From Cymbidium sinense (taxonomy: Eukaryota; Streptophyta; Magnoliopsida; Asparagales; Orchidaceae): a DNA stretch of 64,000 bases. The first letter of the stretch is position 1. Each line of letters opens with the position of its first letter. Location: NCBI GenBank assembly GCA_021442155.1, contig CM038222.1, positions 20,284,923 through 20,348,922 of the forward strand, given 5' to 3'. The notes under the pieces were generated by a model, which saw only the letters and a list, made by a program, of their open reading frames with translations, was not told the DNA's origin and ran no database searches. Positions 49,213 to 60,624 of the stretch are shown here, in pieces. A program made the translations under genes and the position numbers.

Positions 49213-51556
49213 CCCTAAACCCTAAACCTAAAACCTAAACCCTAAACCCTAAGCCCTAAAACCATAAACCCTAAACCCCAAAACCCTAAACCCTCAACCC
49301 TAAACCCTAAAACTTAAACCTACAACCCTAAACCTTATAACCTAAACCCTAAACACTAAACCCTAACCCTAACCCTAAACCCTAAACCCTGAAACCCTAA
49401 ACTGTAAACCCTAAACTAACCCTAAACCCAAAACCCTAAAAACCATAAAAACTAAAAACCTTGAAGCCTAAACCCTAACCATTAAACCTTAAACCCTAAA
49501 CTAACCCTAAATGCTAAGCTAACCCTAAATGCTAAGCTAACCTCAACCCTAAACCATAAAAACCCTGAACCCTAAACCTCAAACACTAAACACTAAACCC
49601 TAAACCCTAACCTTAAACACTGAATCCTATAGCCCTAAACCCTAAAACCCTAAACCATAAACCATAAACCCTAAACCCTAAACATTAAAAACCAAAAAAC
49701 TTAAACCAAAACTAAATAAAACCTAAAAATAAAATAAATAAAAAACCTAAACCTAAACAAAAAAAACTAATAAAAAAAGCTAAACTAAATTGAAAAAATT
49801 AAAAAAAACCTAAGAATAAAAAACTTAAATAAAATAAAAAAATGTAAAATAAAATAAAATAAAAACTAAATAAAAAGGTAAATCTAAAAATAAATAAAAA
49901 AATAAAACCTAAACCCTACCTAAACCTAAAATAAAAATAAAATAAACAAAATAAGATAAACCTAAACGTAAATAAAAATAAACTAAGCTAAAATAAATAA
50001 AGCCTATACATAAACCTAAAATAAACTAAACCTAAACCATAAACTAAAGAAAATAAAAAAAACTAAAAATAAACCTAAACCTAAACTAAAAAATAAAACC
50101 TAAAAAATAAACCTAAAATAAAAACCTAAACTAAATAGAACCTAAAAATAAAATAAATAAGAAAACCTAAACCTAAATAAAATAAAAAATAAAAATAAAA
50201 ATAAAAACATAAACTACAACCTAAACCTAAACGTCAACCCAAAAAGGAAAAAAAATAAACTAAAATAAAATAAATAAAAACATAAACTAAACTAAATAAA
50301 AAATAAAAAACATAAATAATATAAAAACTAAACCTAAAATAAAAATGAAATAAACATAAAATAAAATAAAAAAACAAAATAAAAATTTCAACCTATGAAT
50401 TAAACCAAAAAATAAATAAATAATAAAAAAATCCTCACCCTAAACCCTAAACTCTAAACCCTAAAACCCTAACCGCGAAACCCTAAACCCTAAACGTAAA
50501 CCCTTAGCCCCTAACCCCTAAACTCTAACCCCCAAAACCTACAACCCTAAACCCTAAATCCCAAACCCTAAACCCTAAACCCTAAATCCTAAATCCTAAA
50601 TCCTAAAATGAAAAAAACCTAAATCTAAACTAAATAAAAATTAAGAATAAAATAAAAAAAAACTAAACCAAAATGAAATAAAAAAACCTAAACCCAAATA
50701 AAAGAAAAAATAAAATAAAATAAGAACTTAAATTAAAACCTAAACCTAAACATAAAAAAGAAAATAAAATAAAATAAAAACTAAACTAAAATATAATAAA
50801 TAAAAACCTAAACTAAACTAAATAAAATAAAAAACCTAAATAAAAAACTAACCTAAAATAAACTAAACATAAACCAAAAGCTAAATTAAATATAAAAGAA
50901 TAAACTAAAATAAACCTAAACCAAAGTGAAAAATAAAATAAAAAAAAAATAAACCTAAAATAAAACTTAAAACCTAAACTTAAAAAAGTAAAATAAAACC
51001 TAAACCTAAACTTAAAAAAAATAAAACATAAACCTAAAAAAATAAAATAAAAAATAAAAAACTAAACTAAAAAAATAAACCAAAACTTAAAAAATAAACA
51101 AAAATAAAATAATCTAAAATAAATAAACATAAAAAATAAACTAAACTAAATAAAATAAACCTAAATAAAAATAAAAATAAAATAAACTAAACTAAATAAA
51201 AAACTAAATAACCTAAATAAGCCAAAACTTACCGGCTTACTTAATTTAAGAAAAAAATCATAAACCCTAAACCCTAAAACCCTAAACCCTAAACCATAAA
51301 CCTCAAAAGCATAAATCCTAAACCTAAACCCTAAACCCTAAACCCTAAGCCATAAACCCTAAACCCTAAACCCTAAACCCTAACCCTAAATCCTAAACCT
51401 TAAACACTAACCCTAAACCCTAATCCCTAACCTCCAAACCTTAGACCTATACCTTAAGTAACTAAATATATTAAAAAGTAAACCTAAAAAACTAATAAAC
51501 CTAAACCTAAACCTAAACCCTAAAGCATAATAAACCTAAACCTAAACTAAACCCTA
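49213..51556 (+). repeat. Telomere-like satellite segment 9
   Basis: CCCTAAA blocks lie at 49,213-49,690, 50,435-50,610 and 51,250-51,556. Bodies are 49,695-50,430 (the closing motif is decayed to CAACCTATGAATTAAACC) and 50,610-51,247 (closing motif 51,224-51,247). A small duplication, CTAACCCTAAATGCTAAG, occurs twice at about 49,501-49,538. Confidence 0.94.
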
Positions 51557-51955
51557 AAAATTGGTGAAACTTTGATGGTAGGAGCTTCATAATGGCTCTA
51601 GATCGTGGAGGTGAAATCAATATTAATTTCAATGGTGGGGGATCTGTAGTGGATATGGAGGTGGTGGTCAAAGTAGTGGAGATGGAGGGAGGAATGACAA
51701 GGTTACAAAGTGGTGGAGGTTGGAGGAGCTATTCGAGAGGTTGGTGGTTGATAACGAGGAAGAAGAATGAGATCTGCTTATGGAATTGTGTCTTTATAGT
51801 AGAGATGGGTTATCTAGGGTTTTTGATTTTCTCTTTGAGTGCTCATTTTTTATTTATATCTTCTCTTGTGTCTTATAAAACTTGGTGTGTTAGTTGATTG
51901 ATGAAATAAAAAAGAAGAAATGTTGAATATGATTTTGTTCTCTATTAAAAGAAAC
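51557..51955 (+). pseudogene. GRP 3' cassette 6
   Basis: It starts AATTGGTGAAACTTTGATGG (NGxxLDG), a diverged form of the shared start. LDRGGEI, then GGGGSxxGYGGGGQSSGDGGRN can be pieced together in shifted frames. YSRG and the RNxEE/N end near 51,730-51,765 mark the C-terminus. A 101-codon frame (51,592-51,897) crosses it in a wrong frame. The 3' UTR ends TTTTGTTCTCTATTAAAAG. It is the shortest cassette (about 400 bp). Confidence 0.83.
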
Positions 51956-54650
51956 CAAAAACCCAAAATCCTAAATTAAAACCTGAACCCTAAACCAAAA
52001 ATGTAAATGCTAAACCCTAAACACTAAACCAAAAATCCTAAACACTTAACTAAAACCTGAACCCTAACCCTAAAACCTAAACCATAAACCCTAAGCCCTA
52101 AACCCTAAAAACATAAAACCCTAAACCCTACACCCTAAACCCTAAAATGCTAAATCCTAAACCCTAAACCCTAAAACCTAAACCTTAAACCTTAAACCCT
52201 AAACCCTAAATGTTAAACTCTAAACACAAAAAAAAAACTTTAAACCCAAACCTTACACCATAATCCCTAAACCCTAAACTAACCCTAACCTTAAACAGCT
52301 AAAAACCTAAACCTAAACTAAATAAAACATAAAAATAAAATAATGAAAATAACTTAAACAAAAAAAAAACATAAAAATAAATAAATATAAAATAAACCTA
52401 AACCTAAACCTAAAGCCTAACAAATAAAAAATAAAATGTAAAATAAATAAAAAATTAACTAAACTAAAATTTAAAACCTAAATAAAATAAAAACTAAACC
52501 TAAAACAAAATAAAATAAACCTAAAATAAAAATAAAATTAAATAAAACCTAAACCTAAAAAAATAAACCTAAAACCAAAATCCTAAACTAAAAAAAACCT
52601 AAACCTAAAATAGAAATAAAATAAACCTAAACCTAAACTAAAATAAATGTAACCTACATCTAAACCTAAAATAAACTAAACCTAAACATAAACCTAAACT
52701 AAATAAAATAAAATAAACTAAAAATAAACCTAAACCTAAACTAAAAAATAAAACCTAAAAATAAATATAAAATAAAAACATTAAACCTAAACATAAAAAA
52801 ATAAAAATAAAAAACAAAACTGAAACCTAAAAAATAATATAAAAATAAAACTAAACTAAAACATAAATCTAAACCAAAACCTAAAAAATAAACTAAAATA
52901 AAATCCTAAACTAAATAATAAAAAAAACTAAATAAAAAATAAAAAATAAACTAAAGAAAAATAAAATAAAATAAACTAAAATTAAAATAAACTAAATAAA
53001 CCTAAACAAACTATTTTACTTAATTTAAAAAAGTAAAAAAATAATAAAAAAACCTACCCTTAAACCCTTAACTCTAAACTGACAACCCTAAACCCTAAAA
53101 CCCTAAATGCTAAACATAAATTGTAAAACCTAAGCCCTAAAACCTAAACCCTAAAACCCTAAACCCTAAACTCTATTTAAAAAAATTAATCCCTAAACAT
53201 TAAACCCTAAACCCTAAACCCTAAACTAAAACCTAAACCATAAACCCAAAACTAAACCCTAAACCCTAAACCCTAAACCCTAAACCCTCAACCATAAACC
53301 CTGAAACCCCAAAACCTAAACATAAATAAAAAAATAAAATAAAATAAACTAAAAACCTAAACTAAAACTTAAACCTAAACCTAAAAATAAAATAAAATAG
53401 AAAAAAACCTAAATTAAAATAAAATAAATAGAAACCTAAACCTTTAAAAAAACTTAAATAAAATAAAAACTAAACTTAAAATAAAAATAAATAAACCTAA
53501 GATAAAATAAAACTAAACCTAAAATAAAAACTAAACCTAAAAATAAATAAAAAATAACACATAAACCCTAAATTAAAAAAAATAAACCTAAAATAAAAAT
53601 AAAATAAATAAAATAAAATAAACCTAAACCTAAATTAAAATAAACTAAACTAAATTAAATAAAACTTAAACCTAAACCTAAAATAAACTAAACTTAAACC
53701 TAGACCAAAACTAAATAAAATTAAATAAACTGAAATTAAACTTAAGTTTAAACTTAAAAATAAAACCTAAAAATAGACATAAAATAACAACCTAAAACCT
53801 AAACCTAACCCTAATAATAAAAAAAAAACATAAACCTAAAAAATAAAATAGAAATAAAACTAAACTAAAAAATAAACCTAAACCTTAAAAAAATTGAAAA
53901 AAACCTAAACTAAAATAAATAAACCTAATATAAATAAACCAAATTAAATAAATTAAAAATAAAACCTAAATAAAAATAAAAAGTAAAATAAGCTAAAATA
54001 AATAGAAAATAAACTAAATAAACCTAAACCTACTGGTAAATAAAATAAAAAAAATTCTAAACACCAAATCCTAAACTCTAAACCCTAAATAAACCTAAAT
54101 GCTAAACCTAAACCTAAAACTAACTTAAATTAACTAAAATAAATAAAACTAAACCTAAACATTAAACTAAACCTAAACCTAAATAAATAAAACTAAATAA
54201 AAACCTAAACCCTAAAAATAACCCTAAACTATAAATAAACCCTAAACCCTAAACCTAAACCCTAAACACTAAACCCTAAACCTAAACTAAACCCTAAATA
54301 ACTAAACCCTAAACCCTAAAATCTAAACCCTAAACTAAACCTAAACCTAAACCCTAAACCTAACCTAAAACCTAAACTAAAACTAAACCCTAAAACTAAA
54401 CACTAAATGCTAAATAAACCTAAACTATCCTAAACCTAAACATTCAAAGAATAAACCCTAAACCTAAAACCTAAACACTAAAATAAACTTAAACCCTATC
54501 CAAGCCTAAACCTTAAAAGAATAAACACTAAAACTTTAAACGCTAAACCTAGACCTAATACACCCTACAAACCCTAAACTAAACTCTAAAAAACCTAATG
54601 AAAAATAAATTAAAAAAAAAGAAACTTAAACCAAAACCTAAAATAAACCT
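51956..54650 (+). repeat. Telomere-like satellite segment 10
   Basis: CCCTAAA blocks lie at 51,956-52,300 and 53,045-53,310. Bodies are 52,300-53,027 (closing motif CTATTTTACTTAATTT at 53,005-53,027) and 53,310-54,040 (motif cut to ACCTACTGGTAAATAAA). The stretch 54,045-54,650 is a mixed CCTAAA/CCCTAAA region, less ordered, leading into cassette 7. Confidence 0.94.
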
Positions 54651-55060
54651 TAATGGGAAAATAATAGGAACATCACCATCAACTAGGCTCGCCTAGATCT
54701 GCTGTGGAGGTGAAGGCATAAAATTAAGGTGGTGGGGAACTGGCGGTGGATATGGAGGTGGTGGAAGTAATGGTTGTTATGGAGGCGAGGAGAAACATCC
54801 ATGATGGTTCTAAGGGAGAGATTGAGGATATGGTGGATCCCATTAATCAAGAGGCGGGTGGTTCTAGAACTTGAGAAACCAAGAATAATCGATCTTCGCT
54901 TATCAATTAAAGAGAAAGTGTTATAATCAGGGTTTTGATTTCTCGCATGTTCATTTTTTATCTATGTTATCGCTTGTGTCTTAGAAAACTTATGGTGTTA
55001 CTTGGTTCATGAAATTAAAAAAGAAATATTTAATTTGAATTTTTTCTCTTTTATAAAAAA
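54651..55060 (+). pseudogene. GRP 3' cassette 7
   Basis: It starts TAATGGGAAAATAATAGGAA (NGK..., with part of the NLDG codons lost). ACATCACCATCAACTAGGCT corresponds to NITIN-stop-A, with the stop shared with cassettes 2 and 8. GYGGGGSNGCYGG-like codons follow. The 3' UTR has GTGTCTTAGAAAACTTATGG and ends TATAAAAAATAAG. It is preceded by the unordered CCTAAA region rather than a clean heptamer block. Confidence 0.83.
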
Positions 55061-56533
55061 TAAGCAAAAACTCTAAACCCTAAACCAAAACCTGAACCTT
55101 AAACTAAAAACCTAAACCCTAAACTCGAAACCCTAAACCCTAAAAACCCCAAACCCAAAACCCTAAATCGTAAACCTTAAACCTTAAACCCTAAACCCGA
55201 AAACTTTAAACCCGAAACCCTAAACCCTAAACCCTAAACTAACCCTAAACCATAAACCCTAAACCCTAAAAAGCTAAAAATGTAAACCTAAACTAAATAA
55301 AAGCTAAAAATTAAATAAAAAAAACCTAAACCAAAATAAAAAATAATTAAATAAAATAAAATGAAATAAAACCTAAATCGAAAAAGAAAATAAAATAAAA
55401 AATAAATACATAACTAAAATAAAATAAATAAAACCTAAAGTAAACTAAAAAAAACCTAAATAAAATAAAAATATACCTAAACTAAAATAAAATAAAATAA
55501 AAACTACATAAACACATAAACCTAGAAAAATAAACCTAAAAATTAATAAAAAATTAAACTTAAACCCTAAACTAAAAAAAAAATAAACCTTTAATAAAAA
55601 AATAAACTAAACCTAAACTAAAATAAACTAAACTAAAATAAATAAAACTTAAATCAAAAATAGACTAAACCTAAACCTAAACCTAAACTATATAAAAGAA
55701 AATAAATTAAAAATAAACCTAAACCTAAGGTAAAAGAATAAAACCTAAAAATGAACCTAAAATAAAAACCTAAAATCTCAACTTAAAAAAATAAAATAAA
55801 ACCCTATACCTAAACCTAAAAAATAAAATAAAAATAAAACTAAACTAAAAAATGAACATAAACCTAAACCTAAAAAATAAACTAAATAAAAAAACCTAAA
55901 CTAAAATAAATAAACCTAAAATAAATAAATTATACTAAATAAAAGGAAAATTGAACCTAAATAAAAATAAAAAAAACTAAAATAAATAAAAATAAACTAA
56001 ATAAACTTAAACCAACTAGTTTATCTAATTAAAATAAATAAATAAAAACCCTAAACCCTAAACCTTAAACTCTAAATCCTAAACCCTAAACCCTAAACTT
56101 GAAACCAAAACCCTAAACCCTAAACCCTAAACTATAAACCCTAAACACTTAACCCTAATACCCCAAACCCTAAACCCTAAAACTAACCCTAAACCATAAG
56201 CTAACCTTAAATCCTAAACCCTAAACCATGAAAACCCAAAACCCTAGAGCCTAAACACTAAACCTTAAACCTTAAACCCTAAAAATTGTAAACCCTAAAG
56301 CCTAAACACTAAAACCTAAACCCTAAACACTAAACCTTAAGCTCTAAACCTTAACCCAAAACCCAAAACCCTAAAACCCTAAAACCCTAAACCCTAAACC
56401 CTAAACACTAAACCCTATCCCTAAACCCTAAGCCCTAAACTCTAAACTATAATCCTTAAACCTAAACCAAAAGAAACTAAATAAATAAAAAATAAACTTA
56501 AACCCTAAAATCTAAACTTAAGACTAAACCCTA
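55061..56533 (+). repeat. Telomere-like satellite segment 11
   Basis: A CCCTAAA block (55,061-55,275), one complete body (55,275-56,030, closing with ACTAGTTTATCTAATT at 56,009-56,030) and a long CCCTAAA block (56,045-56,533) join GRP cassettes 7 and 8. It is a good example of the complete unit: cassette, heptamer block, body, motif, heptamer block, next cassette. Confidence 0.95.
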
Positions 56534-57003
56534 ATAATGGGCAAAACCTTGATAGGAACATGAGCATCAACTAGGCTCCTAGATCTAGTGGTGAAGATGG
56601 GCGATGGTTATCATAGTGGTGGCAGGGGATCTGGAGTTGCTGGTGGATATGGAGGAGGTGGTCGGAGCAGTGGTGGTTATGGAGGCAGGAGGAGCAATTA
56701 ATGTTACATCTGTGGTGGTCACGGAGGGATAGATCAGGGATATGATGGCAGATCTCACTGCTCAAGAGGTGGTGGTGGTCCTAATGGGAACTAGAAATAA
56801 AAGATTGGCCGATCTGATATGCTACTTATGAAACTGTGTCTTTATAGTAGAGACAATTATAGTTATCAAGACTTTTTGATTTTCTTTATTCATGCTCAGT
56901 TTTTATCTATATCATCGCTTGTGTCTTAGAATACTTGGTGCACTATTTTGTTGGTGAAATCAAAAAGAAGAAATGTTTAATATAAATTTAATCTTATAAA
57001 AAA
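56534..57003 (+). pseudogene. GRP 3' cassette 8
   Basis: It starts AATAATGGGCAAAACCTTGA (NGQNLD), with NMSIN-stop-A after. The Gly-rich domain is well kept near 56,590-56,780: DGYHSGGRGSGVAGGYGGGG and RSSGGYGGRRS, a stop, then GGHGGIDQGYDGRSHCSRGG. A short normal-position stop follows GN. The 3' UTR contains ATCATCGCTTGTGTCTTAGA and GAAATCAAAAAGAAGAAATG. The A-tail is decayed (TTATAAAAAATTAAATG). A 64-codon frame on the minus strand (56,571-56,765) is its reverse image. Confidence 0.87.
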
Positions 57004-58037
57004 TTAAATGTAAAACCTTAAACATTTACACCCTAAACCCAAATAAACACTAAACCCTAAACCTAATAAACTAAAATAAACTAAAACCCAAAACCCTAAA
57101 CCCAAACACTAAACTTAAACCACCTAAACCCTAAACCCAAACCTAAACCATAAAATCTAAACCCTAAACCCTATAGTAAACCAAACCATAAACCCTAAAT
57201 AAAATAAACCCTAAACCCAGAACTTAAATAAACCTAAACCCAAAAAAATCTAAACCCTAAACCTAAACCTAAACTAAACCCTATACCTAAACCTAAAAAA
57301 CTAAACTTAAATAAACCCTAAACTAAACCCTAAACCCTAAAACTAAACCTAATAAACTAAATAAAACTAAACCCTAAAAATAAAATAAAAAAACCTAAAT
57401 TAAAATAAATCTAAAAAACCTAAACCCTAAAAAACCTAAAAAATAAACCTAATAAATAAATAAACTAAACCTAAATAAACTAACCTAAATAAACTAAAAT
57501 AAACCTAAGTAACTAAAACCTAAATAAACTAAACTAAATAAACTAAAACCTAAACTAAATAAAATAAACTAAATAAACCTAAACCTAAACTAAAATAAAC
57601 TAATAAACCTAAATATAAATAAACTTAACCTAAACCTAAACTAATAAATAAAACTTAAACAAATATAAACTAAACCTAAAAAACTAACTAAACTAAAGAA
57701 AACTAAACTGCTAAACCTAAATAATAAACCTAAATAAATAAAATAAACCTAAACTTAACTGATAAAAATAAATAAAATAAACTAAAAACCTAAACCTAAA
57801 AAACTAAAACCTAAAATTTAAACTAAATAAACTAAAAATATAAACCTAAACTTAAACTTAAACTAAACCCTAAACCTAAACTAAACTAAATAAAATATAA
57901 ATATAAACTAAATAAAATAAATCATAAACCCTAAACCTAAACTAAACAAATAAATAAACCTAATATAAATTTAAACATAAAAATAATACTAAACCTAAAT
58001 AAAAAACCTAAACCTAAAACTAAACCTAAACCTAAAT
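57004..58037 (+). repeat. Telomere-like satellite segment 12, CCTAAA/CTAAA type
   Basis: This is a mixture of CCCTAAA, CCTAAA, CTAAA and AATAAA words without the ordered body or closing motif, similar to 36,500-39,737. It ends where LINE copy 2 begins (after CTAAATAAG). Confidence 0.93.
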
Positions 58038-58049
58038 AAGAAAGATAAT

Positions 58050-58394
58050 TTGGACTATTGGAGTGATTTTAGACTTATTAGTCTTTTCACCTTCTCCAAT
58101 AAGCTGATTTCCAAAATTCTTGGCAACATGCTTAGGCCTTTACTTCATAAGATTATCTCTCTCATCCAAACTCATTTTGTTAGAGGTAGATCTATTTCTG
58201 ATAACATTTTACTTGCCCATGAATTAATTCATGACTTAGATGCTAAGACTAGAGAAGGAAACTTTCTTTTCAAATTAGATATTACCAAAGCTTTTGATAA
58301 TATCTCTTGTGATTTCCTTTTCCATATTCTGAATTTATTTGGGTTTTCTTATAAATTTACTTTTCTTATTAATAATTGTATTAATAATGTCTAG
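58050..58394 (+). pseudogene. LINE copy 2 reverse transcriptase, N-terminal half
   Basis: This 114-codon frame begins at the element's 5' break: YWSDFRLISL (family: dyRPISL), FVRGRSISDNILLAHELIHD, LFKLDITKAFDNISCDFLFH (motif A with catalytic Asp in KAFDN), then ILNLFGFSYKFTFLI. It ends at a TAG where the family has Trp. Downstream in other frames are HGLG-stop-VDP (family: HGLRQGDP) at about 58,443 and FVDDFII (motif C, both Asp kept) at about 58,590-58,610. These lesions make it inactive, but the domain order is complete. Confidence 0.88.
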
Positions 58395-59982
58395 TTTTCT
58401 ATTTTGCTTAATGGGGAAGCTTTGGGCTTCTTTCCTTCTTCACATGGCTTAGGATAAGTGGATCCTTTATCTCTTACTTTATTTTTTATTGTTGTTGAGT
58501 ACTTATCTAGGAGCATCAATGACTTATTTTAAAATAATCCTAGCATGTACTAAAGAACTCTTGGTGGCCTTTTTGTTTCCCACATAAGCTTTGTAGATGA
58601 TTTCATTATTTTTTGCAATGCTTCTATTCAACATATCAAGAACCTCAAGATTTTTTTAAATAAATATGGTAGAGAAAGTGGTCTTTCTATCAATGATAAT
58701 AAAAGCTATTTTATTATTTCTTCAAGTATCTCTAATAATAAAATCATTCAAATCCAACATATGACGAATTTTAAACATCAACACTTACCTCTTAAGTACT
58801 TCCATGTTCCTCTAAAGGTTCAAAATGATATCATCTTTTTGATGAGTTAAATAAAAAAATTTTAAATAATAATTTTTATTAGGAATTTCATTTACTTTCC
58901 TTTGGTGGTAGGCTCACTATTCTTAAAAGCACTCTCAATTCTATGCCCTTTAGTTGATTCAAACTAATATTCTCACTAATTCTACTCTTATCAGAATTGA
59001 TCGCTTGCTCAAAAAAAATTTTGGGGATCCAATAATTCTATTAAAAGAATGCATTGGACATCTTAGCATAAATGTTGTGGTCCTTTGGGTGAAGGTGGTC
59101 TTGGTTGCAAACCTATTCATGAAGCTATGTCTGCCTTCTCTCATATGCTCTAGTGGAATTTTAGGAAGAATGATAGCCTTTGGGCTAATTTTATGATGGA
59201 AAAATATTGCTAAGGTAAACACCCTCTTATCTATGCTTATAAAGTTAGTGATTCTCCGATTTGGAAAAGGCTTTGCTCCATTAAATGGGTTGTTTAATCC
59301 TTAATATCTTGGGGTATTCATTCGGGTTTGGCAAGACAATTGGATTGGAAATGGTTCTATTGACTCCCTTTTATCTATATGCTCTACTGCTACTATCAAA
59401 GTTAACTCTTTTAGGCTTAATAACAATAGGAATAAAAACAAACTTGAGAACTACATTCTATTTCTATTTTTGACAAGTTTTGCAACATCGCTATCTTTTA
59501 TAATAAACCTGATCAAATTCTTTTCAAGCTCTCTTACAATGGCAATTTCATTCTTTTGGAATTTTATTATAAATAAATAAAACACCTCTAATGTTTTCAT
59601 TAAACTATGGAACAATATCATTCCCATTTCTTATGTTGTTTTAGCTTGGAGGATTTTGAATAACTTCATTCTTAGATTGTTGCTCGGATCAAAGGGTTTT
59701 ATTTACCTTCCAAGTGCTATTGTTGCTTTCATATTGAAAATGTTAATCATGTTTTTGTCAATGGTGCTATTGCTTCCAAACTTTGGATATGGTATGACGA
59801 TTTATTTAACACTAACTATTTTCATGGCTCTCTTTAGTTACAACAACTTCTTGAAGTTTGTTTCCATAAAACTATGAAAGGTCATATGAAAGTTTTAATT
59901 GCTATTACCTTTATTTTGTTCATTTGGATGGATAGAAATGATGCTAAATATCTAGGCATCCCTTTGAACCATAGAAGTATCC
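58395..59982 (+). pseudogene. LINE copy 2 RT C-terminal half and zf-RVT region (broken)
   Basis: Several frames carry RT motifs B and C, then FHLLSFGGRLTI (about 58,885-58,925), LNSMP, and after 59,500 QILFKLSYNGNF, KLWNNIIPISYVV, and PSKCYCCFHIENVNHVFVNG near 59,715-59,770, a zinc-knuckle-like block with two close Cys and two His. KLWIWYDDLF follows. The corresponding frames of copy 1 are at 9,450-11,270. Short ATG frames here (58,954-59,196; 59,285-59,473; 59,656-59,877) are mostly out of frame. Confidence 0.78.
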
Positions 59983-60624
59983 TTGCTAGAACTAAGGGAA
60001 AATATCCATGCTCTTTTTAATGCAAATTTAATTAGTAATCTTCATTTTAGAGGTTATAAATTTTTGGCTAAAAAATTGGGTATGACTTTGCATGATGACC
60101 CTTCCTACAAGAGTATTAGGATTATACATTGGATTAAGCCTAAAGAAAATTTTATAAAGATTAATACTGATGGTTATGTTTCCTCAAACAAATATGGTTG
60201 TGGTGGAATTCTTAGGGATTCTAAAGGTACCGTCATCTGTTCTTTTGCCTACCTCCTCAAAGCTTATTCTGTTATTTATGCTAAGCTCATGGTTGTTAAT
60301 AAAGCAATTGATATTTTTTTAAACAAAGGCAATTTTAATATTTGGATTGAAGTTGATGCTCTTCTTTTACTTGATATGATCAATACTAATAAAATAGGGA
60401 ATGCTAACTTATTTTATCTTCTTAATCACACTAAAAAGCTTCTTTCTCAAGTTTGCTACAAAATTTCTCACATTCTTCGTGAATGTAATGCTTGTGTTGA
60501 TTTCTTGGCTAATTTAGGATCTAAATTAAATGAGCTCACTTTATTTTATAACCTTAGCTTACTTAAGCATCTAGATGGTCTAGTCAATCTGGATAACACT
60601 GGACTGCCTTACCTCAGATTTTAA
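59983..60624 (+). pseudogene. LINE copy 2 RNase H domain (long open frame)
   Basis: This 213-codon uninterrupted frame is the C-terminus of the LINE polyprotein, so its ATG is not a true start. RNase H motifs: KINTDG (Asp63), GCGGILRDSKG, YAKLMVVNKAI, NIWIEVDALLL (Asp125), CNACVDFLANLG (Asp173), ending LVNLDNTGLPYLRF. The second catalytic position, Glu in copy 1 (FAELMAVYKAL), is Lys101 here, which should abolish catalysis. The upstream segment (HALFNANL...YKFLAKKLG) matches copy 1 at 11,130-11,210. Its open state despite broken RT upstream is probably chance or relative youth. Confidence 0.9.

Noticed and set aside
15306..58037. CRISPR-like array, because of regular short repeats
   Set aside because: There are no constant-length unique spacers and no cas genes. 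The sequence is degenerate telomere-like satellite in a plant genome.
58954..59222. Overlapping ATG frames on both strands (58,954-59,196 plus and 58,959-59,222 minus) inside LINE copy 2
   Set aside because: Both are out of frame with the RT reading that can be followed through this region and show no family motifs.
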